The position numbers were made by a program, and so were the translations under genes. The notes below the pieces were generated by a model, which saw nothing but the letters and a program-made list of their open reading frames with translations, was not told where the DNA came from and did no database searches. This document shows positions 1 to 9,588 of a stretch of 64,000 nt of DNA, one piece after another; the first letter of the stretch is position 1, and each line of letters begins with the position of its first letter. The stretch covers positions 496,001-560,000 of the forward strand of contig NZ_LR217737.1 in assembly GCF_900699015.1 (NCBI RefSeq), read 5' to 3'. This DNA is from Erwinia_E haradaeae_E (GTDB taxonomy: Bacteria > Pseudomonadota > Gammaproteobacteria > Enterobacterales > Enterobacteriaceae).

Positions 1-677
1 TGATGACGTAAGTCAGTAAATTTTTCACTTGCTAGTTCAACATCGATACTATTCTCATCATCGACATCGTTATCGCTAGTTTCTTCCTCTTCATCATCTT
101 CATGACTGTCTATAGATAGTTCATGCCCTATATGAACGGTAGTCGCAGAAATATCCTCTTCTACATTAGGATCAACGAAACCAGTAATCAAATCAGATAG
201 ACGAGCTTCTCCTGCTTGGACTCGATCATATTGTTCTAACAAGTATGTAATCGCTTCAGGATATTCGGCAACAGAGCACTGTACTTGATTAATTCCATCT
301 TCAATACGTTTTGCGATATCTATTTCGCCCTCACGCGTTAATAATTCAACTGTACCCATCTCGCGCATATACATACGAACTGGATCAGTAGTGCGTCCAA
401 TTTCAGATTCAACACTAGATAATACTTGAGCGGCTGCTTCAGCAGCATCCTCATCAGCATCACTACTATTGTCATTTAACATTAACTCATCAACATCAGG
501 CGCTTCCTCTACAACTTGAATGCCCATGTTATTAATCATCTGGATGATATCTTCGATCTGATCAGAGTCGATAATATCTTCCGGCAGATGGTCATTGACC
601 TCAGCATAGGTAAGATAGCCTTGCTCCTTACCACGAGTAACGAGTAGCTTCAGCTGTGACTGCGGATTTTGCTCCAT
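1..677 (-). CDS. rpoD: RNA polymerase sigma-70 factor RpoD, N-terminal part (cut by window edge)
   Basis: Primary sigma factor that directs core RNA polymerase to housekeeping promoters. The gene starts with ATG at 677-675 and runs off the left edge, so about 225 of some 610 residues are visible. The first residues (MEQNPQSQLKLLVTRGKEQG) match the E. coli protein. Region 1.1 is followed by region 1.2 (DPVRMYMREMGTVELLTREGEI) and the start of the acidic non-conserved region, which is rich in Asp and Glu as in enterics. It is the last gene of the rpsU-dnaG-rpoD operon, 264 bases after dnaG. No defect is seen in the visible part. Identification is certain; the rest of the gene cannot be judged. 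Confidence 0.97.
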   Translation of the reverse strand, partial: MEQNPQSQLKLLVTRGKEQGYLTYAEVNDHLPEDIIDSDQIEDIIQMINNMGIQVVEEAPDVDELMLNDNSSDADEDAAEAAAQVLSSVESEIGRTTDPVRMYMREMGTVELLTREGEIDIAKRIEDGINQVQCSVAEYPEAITYLLEQYDRVQAGEARLSDLITGFVDPNVEEDISATTVHIGHELSIDSHEDDEEEETSDNDVDDENSIDVELASEKFTDLRH

Positions 678-941
678 AAGACGATATCCATAATTCTTTA
701 ATTAGATTTCTTGGTTGACTAAGATCCCAAGAATAACAGTATGGGTCGTTGAGGTTATGGTCATGACCCGTTATGATACTTTTAGTTGCAAGTAAACATG
801 TAGTGCAATGAAATCCATTGGATTCTATTATAAAAATATTACTTGCTATATTACTGAGTTAAGAAATGATTCTTGCTTATATTAATAGCTCTTTAACATG
901 CATTGAACAAATAAGATCATATCGTAAGTTTTGTCTCTGTA
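678..941 (-). other. dnaG-rpoD spacer with small palindrome
   Basis: This non-coding spacer lies inside the rpsU-dnaG-rpoD operon. It contains GGGTC at 743-747 facing GACCC at 765-769, and between them the self-complementary GGTCATGACC (759-768, overlapping the second arm). In E. coli the equivalent spacer carries an RNA processing site. Whether this palindrome plays that role is inference. I see no clear sigma-70 promoter in it. Confidence 0.35.
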
Positions 942-2684
942 CTATTTTTTTAGAGCTTTGCTTATCTTCCATAGCATGCGCTTCTCCTTATCATTAAGTC
1001 CACTGGAACGATCATGAGCAATCAACTCTTCTAGTTTTCGTTCTAACGCATAATTATAAATGTTCGTTAGAGAATCAAGAAACATTGTTTCTACTTGCTC
1101 ATCTATTATCATGTGGTTCCACATTACTAAGCTTTCAAGGTTATCGATAAATTTTGTACCTCGATATAGCTCTAATAATTGACCTGTGTTTAAATTAGGA
1201 TGATTTAAACAGGTTTTAGCTAAATCGATAAATAATAGTATACCAGGTATTTCTAATGACTCTAATTTATCTAGATTTGGAACTGTTTTTACTAAATTCG
1301 GTTGGTGAATTAACAGACTAATTAATATTCGAATTGCAATGTGTTTGATTGATGGGTTTGCAATAGTTTCTTGATGTTTTTCTTTTTTTAAAAAAGACTT
1401 ATCTAATTGACTTGCATCAAGTAAACCTAGTTGATTTCCAAGTTCTTGACGTACATAGAAACGTAAAGCAGTTCCTGATATCTGATGAATAAGAGGTAAT
1501 GCTAAAGCACTAAGTCGGGCTCGACCTTCTGGAAATCTTAAATCTACTTTTGATATTAGTGTATTGAGCAAAAATCTGGAGAGAGGAGTCGCATTTTCCA
1601 TACGTTGTTCAAATAACTGTTTACCTTCTTTACGTACTAAAGTGTCAGGATCTTCATTATCAGGTAGAAACATAAAATATAGGGAACGACCATCGTTCAT
1701 ATACGGTAAGCTAATGATTAGCATGCGCCAAGCTGCGTCGTATCCTGCTTTGTCGCCATCATAACAACAGATCACTGTCTCAGTTAATCGAAATAACAAA
1801 TTTATATGTGCAGTTGTAGTAGAAGTTCCAAGAGATGCAACTGAATAATAGATACCAAATTGAGTGAGTGTCAGTACATCCATATAACCTTCAACTACTA
1901 ATAATTTTTTTGGTTCAGGATTATTTCTTAGTGCTTCATATAAACCATATAGATAACGACCTTTGTGAAAAATCACTGTTTCAGGAGAATTTAGATATTT
2001 TGGTGTTTCATTCTTGATTGCTCTTCCTCCAAATCCAATTACCCGTCCTCTTGTATCATTAATAGGGAACATGATGCGTTCTCGAAATCGATCATAAGAC
2101 CATTGCTGATTATTAGTAATTAACATACCTGAATTTATTAATAATTGACGATTGTAGGATGTGGTCCCAAAACGTTTTAAAACCTGGTTCCAGCCAGGTG
2201 CGGAAAATCCGATAGAAAAATACTGAATAATATTATGATTAACCCCTCTTTCTATAAGATATTTATATGCCTCTGATTCTGGTTGTGTCACCAAAAAATC
2301 ATAATAAAATTTTCTTAATTCGTTCATTAATTGATATAAATCAGAACGTTGGTAACTTTCAATCTCTTTAGTCTTATTGCTTTGATTATGTGGAACTTCT
2401 AGACCATGGATACTTGCTAATTCCTCAATGCTTTCAGTGAAATTGAGATGTTCATAATGAATAAGGAAATCGATAACGTTACCATGAGCTCCACAACCAA
2501 AGCAGTGATAAAACTGCTTTTCACGATTTACAGTAAAAGAGGGGGTGTTGTCATTATGAAAAGGGCAGCATGCATGGTGGTTTTTACCTAGTTTTTTTAG
2601 TTTAATATGAGAGTTAATGAAATTAACGATATCTGTTCTTTCTAACAAATTTTTAATAAATAAAACTGGAATCCGCCCTGTCAT
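942..2684 (-). CDS. dnaG: DNA primase DnaG
   Basis: Synthesises RNA primers for leading- and lagging-strand replication and works with the DnaB helicase. From the ATG at 2684 the protein is 580 residues, close to the 581 of E. coli. This start puts the zinc ligands at C40, H43, C61 and C64, the same numbers as in E. coli, so I prefer it to an in-frame ATG at 2699 that adds MCNGL. A GAGG sits directly against the upstream ATG and about 12 bases before mine, so the ribosome site does not decide. The TOPRIM core is intact: VVEGYMDVL with the catalytic Glu, then CYDGDKAGYDAA. The C-terminal helicase-binding region is present. Middle gene of the rpsU-dnaG-rpoD operon. Confidence 0.97.
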   Translation of the reverse strand: MTGRIPVLFIKNLLERTDIVNFINSHIKLKKLGKNHHACCPFHNDNTPSFTVNREKQFYHCFGCGAHGNVIDFLIHYEHLNFTESIEELASIHGLEVPHNQSNKTKEIESYQRSDLYQLMNELRKFYYDFLVTQPESEAYKYLIERGVNHNIIQYFSIGFSAPGWNQVLKRFGTTSYNRQLLINSGMLITNNQQWSYDRFRERIMFPINDTRGRVIGFGGRAIKNETPKYLNSPETVIFHKGRYLYGLYEALRNNPEPKKLLVVEGYMDVLTLTQFGIYYSVASLGTSTTTAHINLLFRLTETVICCYDGDKAGYDAAWRMLIISLPYMNDGRSLYFMFLPDNEDPDTLVRKEGKQLFEQRMENATPLSRFLLNTLISKVDLRFPEGRARLSALALPLIHQISGTALRFYVRQELGNQLGLLDASQLDKSFLKKEKHQETIANPSIKHIAIRILISLLIHQPNLVKTVPNLDKLESLEIPGILLFIDLAKTCLNHPNLNTGQLLELYRGTKFIDNLESLVMWNHMIIDEQVETMFLDSLTNIYNYALERKLEELIAHDRSSGLNDKEKRMLWKISKALKK

Positions 2685-2749
2685 AAGCCCATTACACATC
2701 CTCTATCATCTTATCTTGATTATTTCTCTATGATTCAAGAGAACTAATA

Positions 2750-2772
2750 CGTGCTTCTTTAAGAGAAGCACG
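2750..2772 (-). terminator. rpsU-dnaG intercistronic hairpin (T1-like attenuator)
   Basis: A perfect 9-bp stem (CGTGCTTCT, 2750-2758; AGAAGCACG, 2764-2772) closes a 5-base loop between rpsU and dnaG. On the minus strand it is followed by TATTAGTTCTCTT, only moderately T-rich. The E. coli operon has the partial terminator T1 at the same place, which keeps rpsU mRNA far above dnaG mRNA. Position and stem support the same role here. Termination strength is unknown. Confidence 0.7.
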
Positions 2773-2823
2773 GCTTAGAAAATACATTTTATTTTTAAAT
2801 TTTCAGATAAATCTTCTAATTAA

Positions 2824-3039
2824 TTAATAAAGACGCGCGCGACGTATATTTTCACGTACTAGTTTTTTTGCATAACGTTTTACTGCAGATGCTTGGGCTC
2901 GTTTACGCTCAGTAGTTGGTTTTTCATAAAATTCACGACGACGGACTTCGGCCAATACTCCTGCTTTTTCACAAGAGCGTTTAAATCGACGTAGTGCGAT
3001 ATCGAATGGTTCATTTTCACGTACTTTGATCACCGGCAT
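2824..3039 (-). CDS. rpsU: 30S ribosomal protein S21
   Basis: Small basic protein of the 30S subunit that helps base pairing between 16S rRNA and the mRNA leader. It has 71 residues, exactly the E. coli length, with nearly identical sequence (MPVIKVRENEPFDIALRRFK at the start, RRARLY at the end). A strong ribosome site, GAGGTGAG, lies 7-14 bases before the ATG. First gene of the macromolecular synthesis operon, followed by the 2750-2772 hairpin. Divergent from tsaD, as in E. coli. Confidence 0.98.
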   Translation of the reverse strand: MPVIKVRENEPFDIALRRFKRSCEKAGVLAEVRRREFYEKPTTERKRAQASAVKRYAKKLVRENIRRARLY

Positions 3040-3134
3040 GTACTTCTCACCTCAAAACATTTAGTTGTTATTTATTTTAAGACAATATTAATAAATTGTT
3101 GTAATTGACTCTAACATAGGTTGTATTATAAGAC

Positions 3135-3162
3135 AATATAGTATCATATGTCTCATAGACAA
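3135..3162 (-). promoter_or_regulatory. Candidate sigma-70 promoter for rpsU operon
   Basis: On the minus strand TTGTCT (plus-strand 3162-3157) and TATATT (3140-3135) are separated by 16 bases, about 95 bases before the rpsU start. The sequence is AT-rich, so such matches arise easily. The word AAGACAATAT also occurs twice nearby (around 3080 and 3130). This is a motif match only. Confidence 0.33.
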
Positions 3163-3362
3163 GTCTGATTATCAGTAAACGATTTATCTATAGATAATAT
3201 TTTATATGAATATTAGGTTAAATAAACGTAATTTTTAGACTAAACAAGGCCTTAGCAGCTCTATAAAATTAAATGAAAAGACCTGCTATTTTCGCTATAA
3301 TTTTGTTGTGCCATATAGATCAGATCTTTATGGTTGACGTTAAAATAAAAAGAGAACAACTT

Positions 3363-4379
3363 ATGCGTGTACTTGGTATTGAAACATCCTGTGATGATAC
3401 TGGTATTGCTATTTATGATTCTGATTTAGGACTACTGTCCAATCAACTTTATAGTCAAGCAAAACTACATTCTCATTATGGTGGTGTAGTTCCGGAATTA
3501 GCCTCTCGTGATCATATGAGTAAAATAGTGCCATTGATCCAGGCAGCTTTACAAGAATCAGGTTTAAATGGAAAAGATATTAATGCAGTCGCTTATACGG
3601 CCGGCCCTGGTCTCGTTGGTTCTTTGTTAGTAGGGGCCTGTATTGCTTGCTCACTGGCATTTTCTTGGAATGTTCCTTCCATCGCTATACATCATATGGA
3701 AGGTCATCTTCTTTCTCCTATGTTAGAAGAGGATCGACCATTGTTTCCATTTGTAGCATTATTGGTTTCTGGTGGTCATACTCAGTTAATAGCTGTCACG
3801 GATTTTGGTAAATATACTTTAATGGGACAGTCACTTGATGATGCAGCAGGAGAGGCATTTGATAAAACGGCTAAGCTTTTAGGATTAGGTTATCCAGGTG
3901 GACCGATATTATCTGATATGGCTCAACATGGTGTAAAGAATCGTTTTATTTTTCCTCGTCCAATGACTAAGAAACCTGGGTTAAATTTTAGTTTTTCTGG
4001 ACTAAAGACCTGTGTAGCCCGTACTCTATGCAAGCATGATAATAGTAGACAAACATATTCAGATATCGCTTGTGCTTTTGAGGACGCAGTAGTTGATACA
4101 TTATTAATAAAGTGTTGTAGGGCTTTAGATCAGACTGGTTTTAAGCGATTAGTGATTGCAGGTGGGGTTGGTGCAAATCGTGCATTGCGCAGAAAAATCA
4201 ATAAGATTATTAAACAACGTGGGGAAAAGATTTTTTACGCTCGTCCAGAATTTTGCACTGATAATGGTGCCATGATTGCTTATGCAGGTATGATTCGTTT
4301 TAATAGCACAGTAATCGATTCTAACCTTGGTATTACCGTTCACCCTAAATGGTTGTTATCGGATTTGCCTTCAATCTAA
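3363..4379 (+). CDS. tsaD: tRNA N6-adenosine threonylcarbamoyltransferase TsaD
   Basis: Transfers the threonylcarbamoyl group to A37 of tRNAs that read ANN codons (t6A modification), with TsaB and TsaE. The start at 3363 gives MRVLGIETSCDDTG, as in E. coli YgjD/TsaD, and 338 residues, the family's usual length. An upstream in-frame ATG at 3273 would add 30 residues with no family counterpart, so I reject it. An AGAGAA lies about 9 bases before the chosen ATG. Metal ligands H111 and H115 (HHMEGH) and the ASKHA ATP-binding motifs (VSGGHT; AGGVGANRALR) are present. Divergent from rpsU. TsaB and TsaE are not in this window. Confidence 0.96.
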   Translation: MRVLGIETSCDDTGIAIYDSDLGLLSNQLYSQAKLHSHYGGVVPELASRDHMSKIVPLIQAALQESGLNGKDINAVAYTAGPGLVGSLLVGACIACSLAFSWNVPSIAIHHMEGHLLSPMLEEDRPLFPFVALLVSGGHTQLIAVTDFGKYTLMGQSLDDAAGEAFDKTAKLLGLGYPGGPILSDMAQHGVKNRFIFPRPMTKKPGLNFSFSGLKTCVARTLCKHDNSRQTYSDIACAFEDAVVDTLLIKCCRALDQTGFKRLVIAGGVGANRALRRKINKIIKQRGEKIFYARPEFCTDNGAMIAYAGMIRFNSTVIDSNLGITVHPKWLLSDLPSI

Positions 4380-5051
4380 CATTATATTTTCGTTTGTTTC
4401 TATAGTAACATCATTCCATTCTTATGACTAAGATGGTTTGAATTAAAATAAAAGAGTTAATCGAATCTTATTTAATGTCCAATAAATATTGATTACACTA
4501 TTTACTCAAAGAATAGGAATATGAATAGATATGAGTAGTAATATAGTAATAAAGTGCATAGAATTATATTCTACAAATAGTGGAATACATATATTTTATT
4601 GATAAATAAGTATTTTCTATTGAAAAATCATATTAAAGATGAATATTTATTATACATAAATAAAATTAATAGGATTGATTAGAGTTAGCTCTATAAGAAC
4701 TAGAACAGGTATATTAATGGTTTCAACTAGAAGGAGAATCAGTCATTATAATGATTTATAGATACACTTGATCATTTCTTTACTTTTATTTTTTGATCTG
4801 AATAGATACTTAATAATTGATAGATGCATATATAGTTAATGCTAAGCGGATCTAAGATAAATCAAATAGTTAAAAACTATTGCATATTTTTTAATCATGA
4901 TGATCACATAGATATATCAAGCTATGTATAAAAAATGATACTAATTAAAGTTAACAGATATCGTCTCATTTGGTTTAGAACTAATTGAATAATACAAATA
5001 TCCTGTTTAGGATAAATTAAATAACTCATGATAGTCATAGAGAGATGGAGT
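4380..5051. other. Empty spacer in the plsY slot
   Basis: About 670 bases without an open frame lie between tsaD and folB. In E. coli this slot holds plsY (glycerol-3-phosphate acyltransferase, about 205 codons) on the strand opposite to tsaD and folB. The size fits a fully eroded plsY, but I could not recognise any PlsY motif on the minus strand. No RNA gene is seen. Confidence 0.5.
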
Positions 5052-5408
5052 ATGGATATTTTATATATTGATCAACTAAGTATTATTACTACTATTGGAA
5101 TTTATGATTGGGAAAAAATTATAAAACAAAAATTATTATTAAACGTAGACATGGAATGGGATCACCGTAAAGCAGCTTTAAGTGATGATATAAATGATTG
5201 TCTTAATTATTCTGATGTATCTAGAACGATTACTACCTTTGTTAGTCAAGGTAGATTTGCATTAATTGAACGTGTAGCAGAAGAAGTCGCAATGATGCTG
5301 CTTCATAATTACTCTTCTAAATGGGTTCGTATTAAAGTTAGTAAACCTGGTGCGGTATTGGAAGCACAACAAGTTGGCATTGTAATTGAACGGAGAAGAG
5401 AAAACTAA
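5052..5408 (+). CDS. folB: Dihydroneopterin aldolase FolB
   Basis: Cleaves 7,8-dihydroneopterin to 6-hydroxymethyl-dihydropterin in folate synthesis. The ATG at 5052 gives MDILYIDQLSIITTIGIYDW, colinear with E. coli FolB, and 118 residues (E. coli 122). The longer frame from 5028 adds eight unrelated residues. The conserved segments RKAALSDDINDCLNYSDV, ALIERVAEEVA and WVRIKVSKPGAV are intact. It lies alone after the empty plsY slot and converges on argS. No terminator stronger than a 5-bp stem is seen after it. Confidence 0.94.
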   Translation: MDILYIDQLSIITTIGIYDWEKIIKQKLLLNVDMEWDHRKAALSDDINDCLNYSDVSRTITTFVSQGRFALIERVAEEVAMMLLHNYSSKWVRIKVSKPGAVLEAQQVGIVIERRREN

Positions 5409-5703
5409 CTAATATCTGATAATTCTACTTATAATATAGTTGAATTATTTTCATACATTTCATATGAGTTGAGTATGCACTAAATAACCGATTATATAGC
5501 TATATTTATTTTACGCATTGGTTTTTATTACTTCTTTAAATTATTAATAACAACTCTTAATTTTATATAGCTCTGCTTTAATTATCATGAGATCTTATGA
5601 TCATCAGATCAATTTTTCTTTATCTATATATGTTGTATGAAGAAGAGATTTAGTACGTTGAATAGCCTAAATAAAATTTACTACTAGTGATTTGTTAATA
5701 TAT

Positions 5704-7437
5704 CTACATGTGTTCTACCGTATCAATGCCTAATAATCTTAACCCTGTTTTAATGGTTCTTGAAGTTAGTAGAGCTAAACGTAGATGGCTTTGTTGAGTT
5801 TTTTCGTCACTTGCATAAAGAATTGGACACTCCTCATAAAAGTTAGAAAAAAGACTTGCTAACTTATACAAATAAGAGCACATAAGATGTGGCATTCCAT
5901 CAGAAGCTACTTGATTTATTATTTCATCGAACTGTAATAGACAGACAGCAAGATCTATTTCACGATGATGCACTATATTTGTTGAACCTCTTAACACTGT
6001 TTCTTTATTAATACGTGCTTTACGGAATAGTGATAGAACACGTGTAAAAGCATATTGTATATAAAGCGCGGTATTTCCTGTTAATGACAGCATCTGATTC
6101 CAATCGAATATATAGTTAGTCATACGATTTTTTGAGAGATCTGCATACTTTAATGCACCAATCCCGATAATACGGGCTAATTCCTGAATCTCTTTGTTAG
6201 GCATATCTGGATTTTTATCCGATACTATTTTAGTAGCACGATCTATAGCTTCATCTAGTAAGTAAGATAGTTTAATAGTATGACCACGACGGGTTTGAAA
6301 AGGTTTTCCATCCTGACCGAGCATCATGCCAAACATGTGATGCTCTAGTTGTAAATGTTCTGGGATATAACCGGCTTTACGTGCAATCGTCCAAGCTTGT
6401 AAAAGATGCTGATTTTGACGTGAATCAATATAATACAGAATACGATGAGCTTTAAGAGTTTCATAGCGGTATTTTACACAAGCAATATCAGTTGTGGTAT
6501 AGAGATAACCACCATCTTTCTTTTGAATAATGACTCCAGATGCTTCATTGTTATCATTCTTATACTTGTCTAAGAACACTACAATCGCTCCTTGATTTTC
6601 TACCGCTAATCCTTGATCCTGAAGATCAGATACAATATCTGGCATCATATTATTATAGAAACTTTCTCCCATAATATCTTGATGGGTTAGGGTTATATTC
6701 ATTCTATTATAGATGATCTGATTTTCTATCATAGTTATATCAACTAACTGTTGCCATATTCTTCGACAATATTCATTACCATTCTGTAATTTTACAACAT
6801 AGTTACGAGCGCGTTCAGCAAATTTAAGATCATTATCATAGAGTTTTCTAGCGTTGCGATAAAATATATCTAGATCTGCCAGTTGAATATCTTTATGATT
6901 TTTATTTGTTTTTTCTTCTAAAAAAGCAATAAGCATGCCAAATTGAGTGCCCCAATCACCAATATGATTTGCTCGAATAACTTTATGTCCGAGGAACTCT
7001 AAAGTGCGAGCCATGGCATCACCGATAATTGTAGATCTTAGATGACCGACATGCATTTCCTTAGCTACGTTTGGTGAAGAGTAATCTATAACTATAGTCT
7101 GTTTATTATTCACCTTGATTCCAAGATTTTCTTCTTCTAAGATATTATCAATTTGTTCCGATAGCCACTGAGGATCAAGAAAAATATTAATAAATCCTGA
7201 TCCAGCAATTTCAACTTTGTTAGTAAAATGATCTAAATTTAATTGACATAGAACTTTGTTTGCTAATTGTCGTGGCGATACATGAAGATTCTTGGCTAAA
7301 GCCATAATGCCATTTACTTGGTAATGTCCAAATTGTGTCCGTTCTGATCGACGAACTTGAGGATCGTAATATATTGAAGCACCTACCGAGATCATTGCAC
7401 TACTAACTCTGCATTTAATTAAATTTTGAATATTCAT
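5704..7437 (-). CDS. argS: Arginyl-tRNA synthetase
   Basis: Class I synthetase that charges tRNA-Arg, needing the tRNA for amino-acid activation. It has 577 residues, the same as E. coli ArgS. The N-terminal tRNA D-loop-recognition domain (to about residue 110) is followed by the catalytic core with the HIGH-type motif HVGH at 129-132 (EMHVGHLRSTIIGD). The core continues through KKDGGYLYTTTDIAC and the region ADLSKNRMTNYIFDW, and the C-terminal anticodon-binding helical domain is complete to the GIDTVEHM end. No truncation or odd residue is seen. It stands alone between two spacers. Its substrate tRNA-Arg(CCG) is encoded at 43558-43634. Confidence 0.97.
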   Translation of the reverse strand: MNIQNLIKCRVSSAMISVGASIYYDPQVRRSERTQFGHYQVNGIMALAKNLHVSPRQLANKVLCQLNLDHFTNKVEIAGSGFINIFLDPQWLSEQIDNILEEENLGIKVNNKQTIVIDYSSPNVAKEMHVGHLRSTIIGDAMARTLEFLGHKVIRANHIGDWGTQFGMLIAFLEEKTNKNHKDIQLADLDIFYRNARKLYDNDLKFAERARNYVVKLQNGNEYCRRIWQQLVDITMIENQIIYNRMNITLTHQDIMGESFYNNMMPDIVSDLQDQGLAVENQGAIVVFLDKYKNDNNEASGVIIQKKDGGYLYTTTDIACVKYRYETLKAHRILYYIDSRQNQHLLQAWTIARKAGYIPEHLQLEHHMFGMMLGQDGKPFQTRRGHTIKLSYLLDEAIDRATKIVSDKNPDMPNKEIQELARIIGIGALKYADLSKNRMTNYIFDWNQMLSLTGNTALYIQYAFTRVLSLFRKARINKETVLRGSTNIVHHREIDLAVCLLQFDEIINQVASDGMPHLMCSYLYKLASLFSNFYEECPILYASDEKTQQSHLRLALLTSRTIKTGLRLLGIDTVEHM

Positions 7438-8393
7438 TGTATCGCCTTAAAAGTTGAATTTTACATCAATTCATTAGAAAAAATTTACTTCATTCTTATG
7501 ATAATAATCATATTGCTTTATAAATATTATCGGATACAGACAGTGGCGTTCCTATATTACCTTTAGATATTAGTGATCTTAGGAATTTAATCTATTATCG
7601 ATTCTAGTCTAGACTGGTCTAATTAATGATTTTATATTTATTTTTTATTTTTTAGCGTTTCTTAAATCTTAAAATATTAATATTTTTATCTTTATTAACA
7701 TATTTTGATTGTAGACAATAGATGATAGATTTTAATTAGATCACAGTTTGATACTCATGAAATATTATCTTAAAATTTTCCATTTTATATGTTATTCAAC
7801 ATAATTCTTTTATTCACACATATTTATTTTATTTCATGTGTTTTATAAGTGAAGTATTTTCAAACTATCTTTGAATATTAAAGATGAATAATATTGATAT
7901 TGGTCTATTTTTATCCAAAAAATTTTAATCTAGATCATTTCTTTACCTCTAATCACTTGGTTTATTATATATATCTAGATATTATAAATTATTTTATAAT
8001 TTTATATATGATAGGGTTAATAAGATTTAACTGACTTTATTATCGTATAATTTAATGAGTAACTAAAAGTTGATAGAAGTAATAAAGGTTAGCATAAGGT
8101 GTATAAATATTTACTAATTCTCCTTTTTACTATGAATAATGTAATAGTAATTACATGTTTATGTATAGGCTTATACCTATAAATCAGATTTATTTTGAAA
8201 TAAATATTCTTGTTTGGATTTATATAGACCTTTTGTATTAATTTCATAAATTAGGTGAATAATGCATTATATCAGAGGATCAATTAAGTTCATGAAAAGA
8301 TCTCTATCTGCTAAGGAGCAGTAAAGAGATTACTCTGATGTATGTTAGAGTTTATATAGATTAACTATTAAATAGTTCATATACCTATATGAA
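7438..8393. other. Empty spacer between argS and trxB
   Basis: About 950 bases, very AT-rich, with stops in all frames. Apart from the hairpin at 8300-8330 I see nothing: no tRNA and no recognisable gene remnant. Confidence 0.5.
8300..8330 (-). terminator. Terminator-like hairpin after trxB
   Basis: An outer stem ATCTCT/AGAGAT (8300-8305, 8325-8330) encloses a second stem CTGCT/AGCAG (8308-8312, 8317-8321) with a 4-base loop. On the minus strand it is followed by CTTTTC. It lies 64 bases past the trxB stop codon, a plausible rho-independent terminator with a short T run. Confidence 0.5.
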
Positions 8394-9350
8394 TCATGAA
8401 GTGAGCCCATCAAGATAGCGTTCTGCATCAAGTGCTGCCATGCAGCCGGTTCCTGCAGAGGTAATAGCTTGACGGTAAACATGGTCAATTACATCTCCAG
8501 CGGCAAATACTCCATCGATACTAGTTTGAGTAGCATTACCATTACTTCCTGATCGTACTACAATATAGCCATTTTTCAGCTCTAACTGATTCTTAAAAAT
8601 AGAGGTATTGGGACTATGTCCAATAGCAATAAATACACCTTTCACCACTATATCTTTGGTAGTGTCACTTTGAGTTGAACAAAGACGTATGCCATGAACA
8701 CCATTTTCATCTCCTAAGATTTCTGCTAATCTATAGTTTGTATGCAGGAAAATATTCTCCTTCTTAATTTTTGTATTTAAACGATCCATTAGGATTTTTT
8801 CAGCACGAAAGCTATCTCGACGGTGAACTAGATGGACTTCAGAAGCAATATTTGCTAAATAGAGCGCCTCTTCTACCGCTGTATTACCCCCACCAACTAC
8901 TGCCACTTTTTGATTACGATAAAAGAATCCGTCACAAGTTGCGCAAGAAGATACACCGCGTCCTTTAAATTTTTCCTCTGAAGGAAGACCAAGATATCGA
9001 GCCGAGGCTCCAGTGGCAATAATTAATACATCAGAAGTATACTGATTTTGGTCTCCGATTAAAGAAAATGGACGATGATATAGATCAATGCTATTAATGT
9101 AGTCAAATATTATTTCTGTATTAAATTTTAATGCATGTTGATGCATACGCTGCATTAAAAGTGGGCCTGTTAAATTATCAGGATCACCTGGCCAATTTTC
9201 AACATCAGTCGTAGTAGATAGTTGTCCGCCTTGTTCGAATCCTGTAATTAACACTGGATTTAAGTTAGCTCGTGCTGCATAGATAGCAGAAGTATATCCA
9301 GCTGGTCCAGAGCCTAAAATAATTAATTTATTATGTTTAATTCGTTTCAT
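8394..9350 (-). CDS. trxB: Thioredoxin reductase
   Basis: NADPH- and FAD-dependent flavoprotein that reduces thioredoxin in the cytoplasm. It has 318 residues (E. coli 321). The FAD motif GSGPAG is at 13-18, the redox-active CATC at 136-139 (C136, C139), and the NADPH motif GGGNTA at 153-158. The C-terminal FAD motif, GVFAAGDVIDHVYRQAITSAGTG, is complete. Its E. coli neighbours (lrp, cydDC) are absent. The gene follows the pdh operon by 238 bases on the same strand and is followed by a hairpin. No thioredoxin gene is in this window. Confidence 0.97.
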   Translation of the reverse strand: MKRIKHNKLIILGSGPAGYTSAIYAARANLNPVLITGFEQGGQLSTTTDVENWPGDPDNLTGPLLMQRMHQHALKFNTEIIFDYINSIDLYHRPFSLIGDQNQYTSDVLIIATGASARYLGLPSEEKFKGRGVSSCATCDGFFYRNQKVAVVGGGNTAVEEALYLANIASEVHLVHRRDSFRAEKILMDRLNTKIKKENIFLHTNYRLAEILGDENGVHGIRLCSTQSDTTKDIVVKGVFIAIGHSPNTSIFKNQLELKNGYIVVRSGSNGNATQTSIDGVFAAGDVIDHVYRQAITSAGTGCMAALDAERYLDGLTS

Positions 9351-9588
9351 AAGTGAGGCCTCAGAAGATAGAGTATTGTAGTTTTACTAGTAGTAAAAAG
9401 ATAACAAGAATAATTAATTATATTTTAAGAATGCATATTCATCTAAATTGTTAAAAAATATATTTCTATAATTATCATATTCTATTAGTCATCTCTTAAT
9501 TAAATTACTTAATTTTCTTTCTGACTTACTTACTGATTAGTTAAGTATCTATACCTATTTTGAGAGAGTGAAAGATCGTATATATTTG

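Noticed and set aside
2685..2699. An upstream start for dnaG
   Set aside because: It shifts the zinc-ligand numbering by five relative to E. coli. The ribosome site does not decide, so this stays a weak rejection.
3273..3362. An N-terminal extension of tsaD
   Set aside because: The extra 30 residues have no counterpart in the TsaD family, and the protein from 3363 has the exact family length and start.
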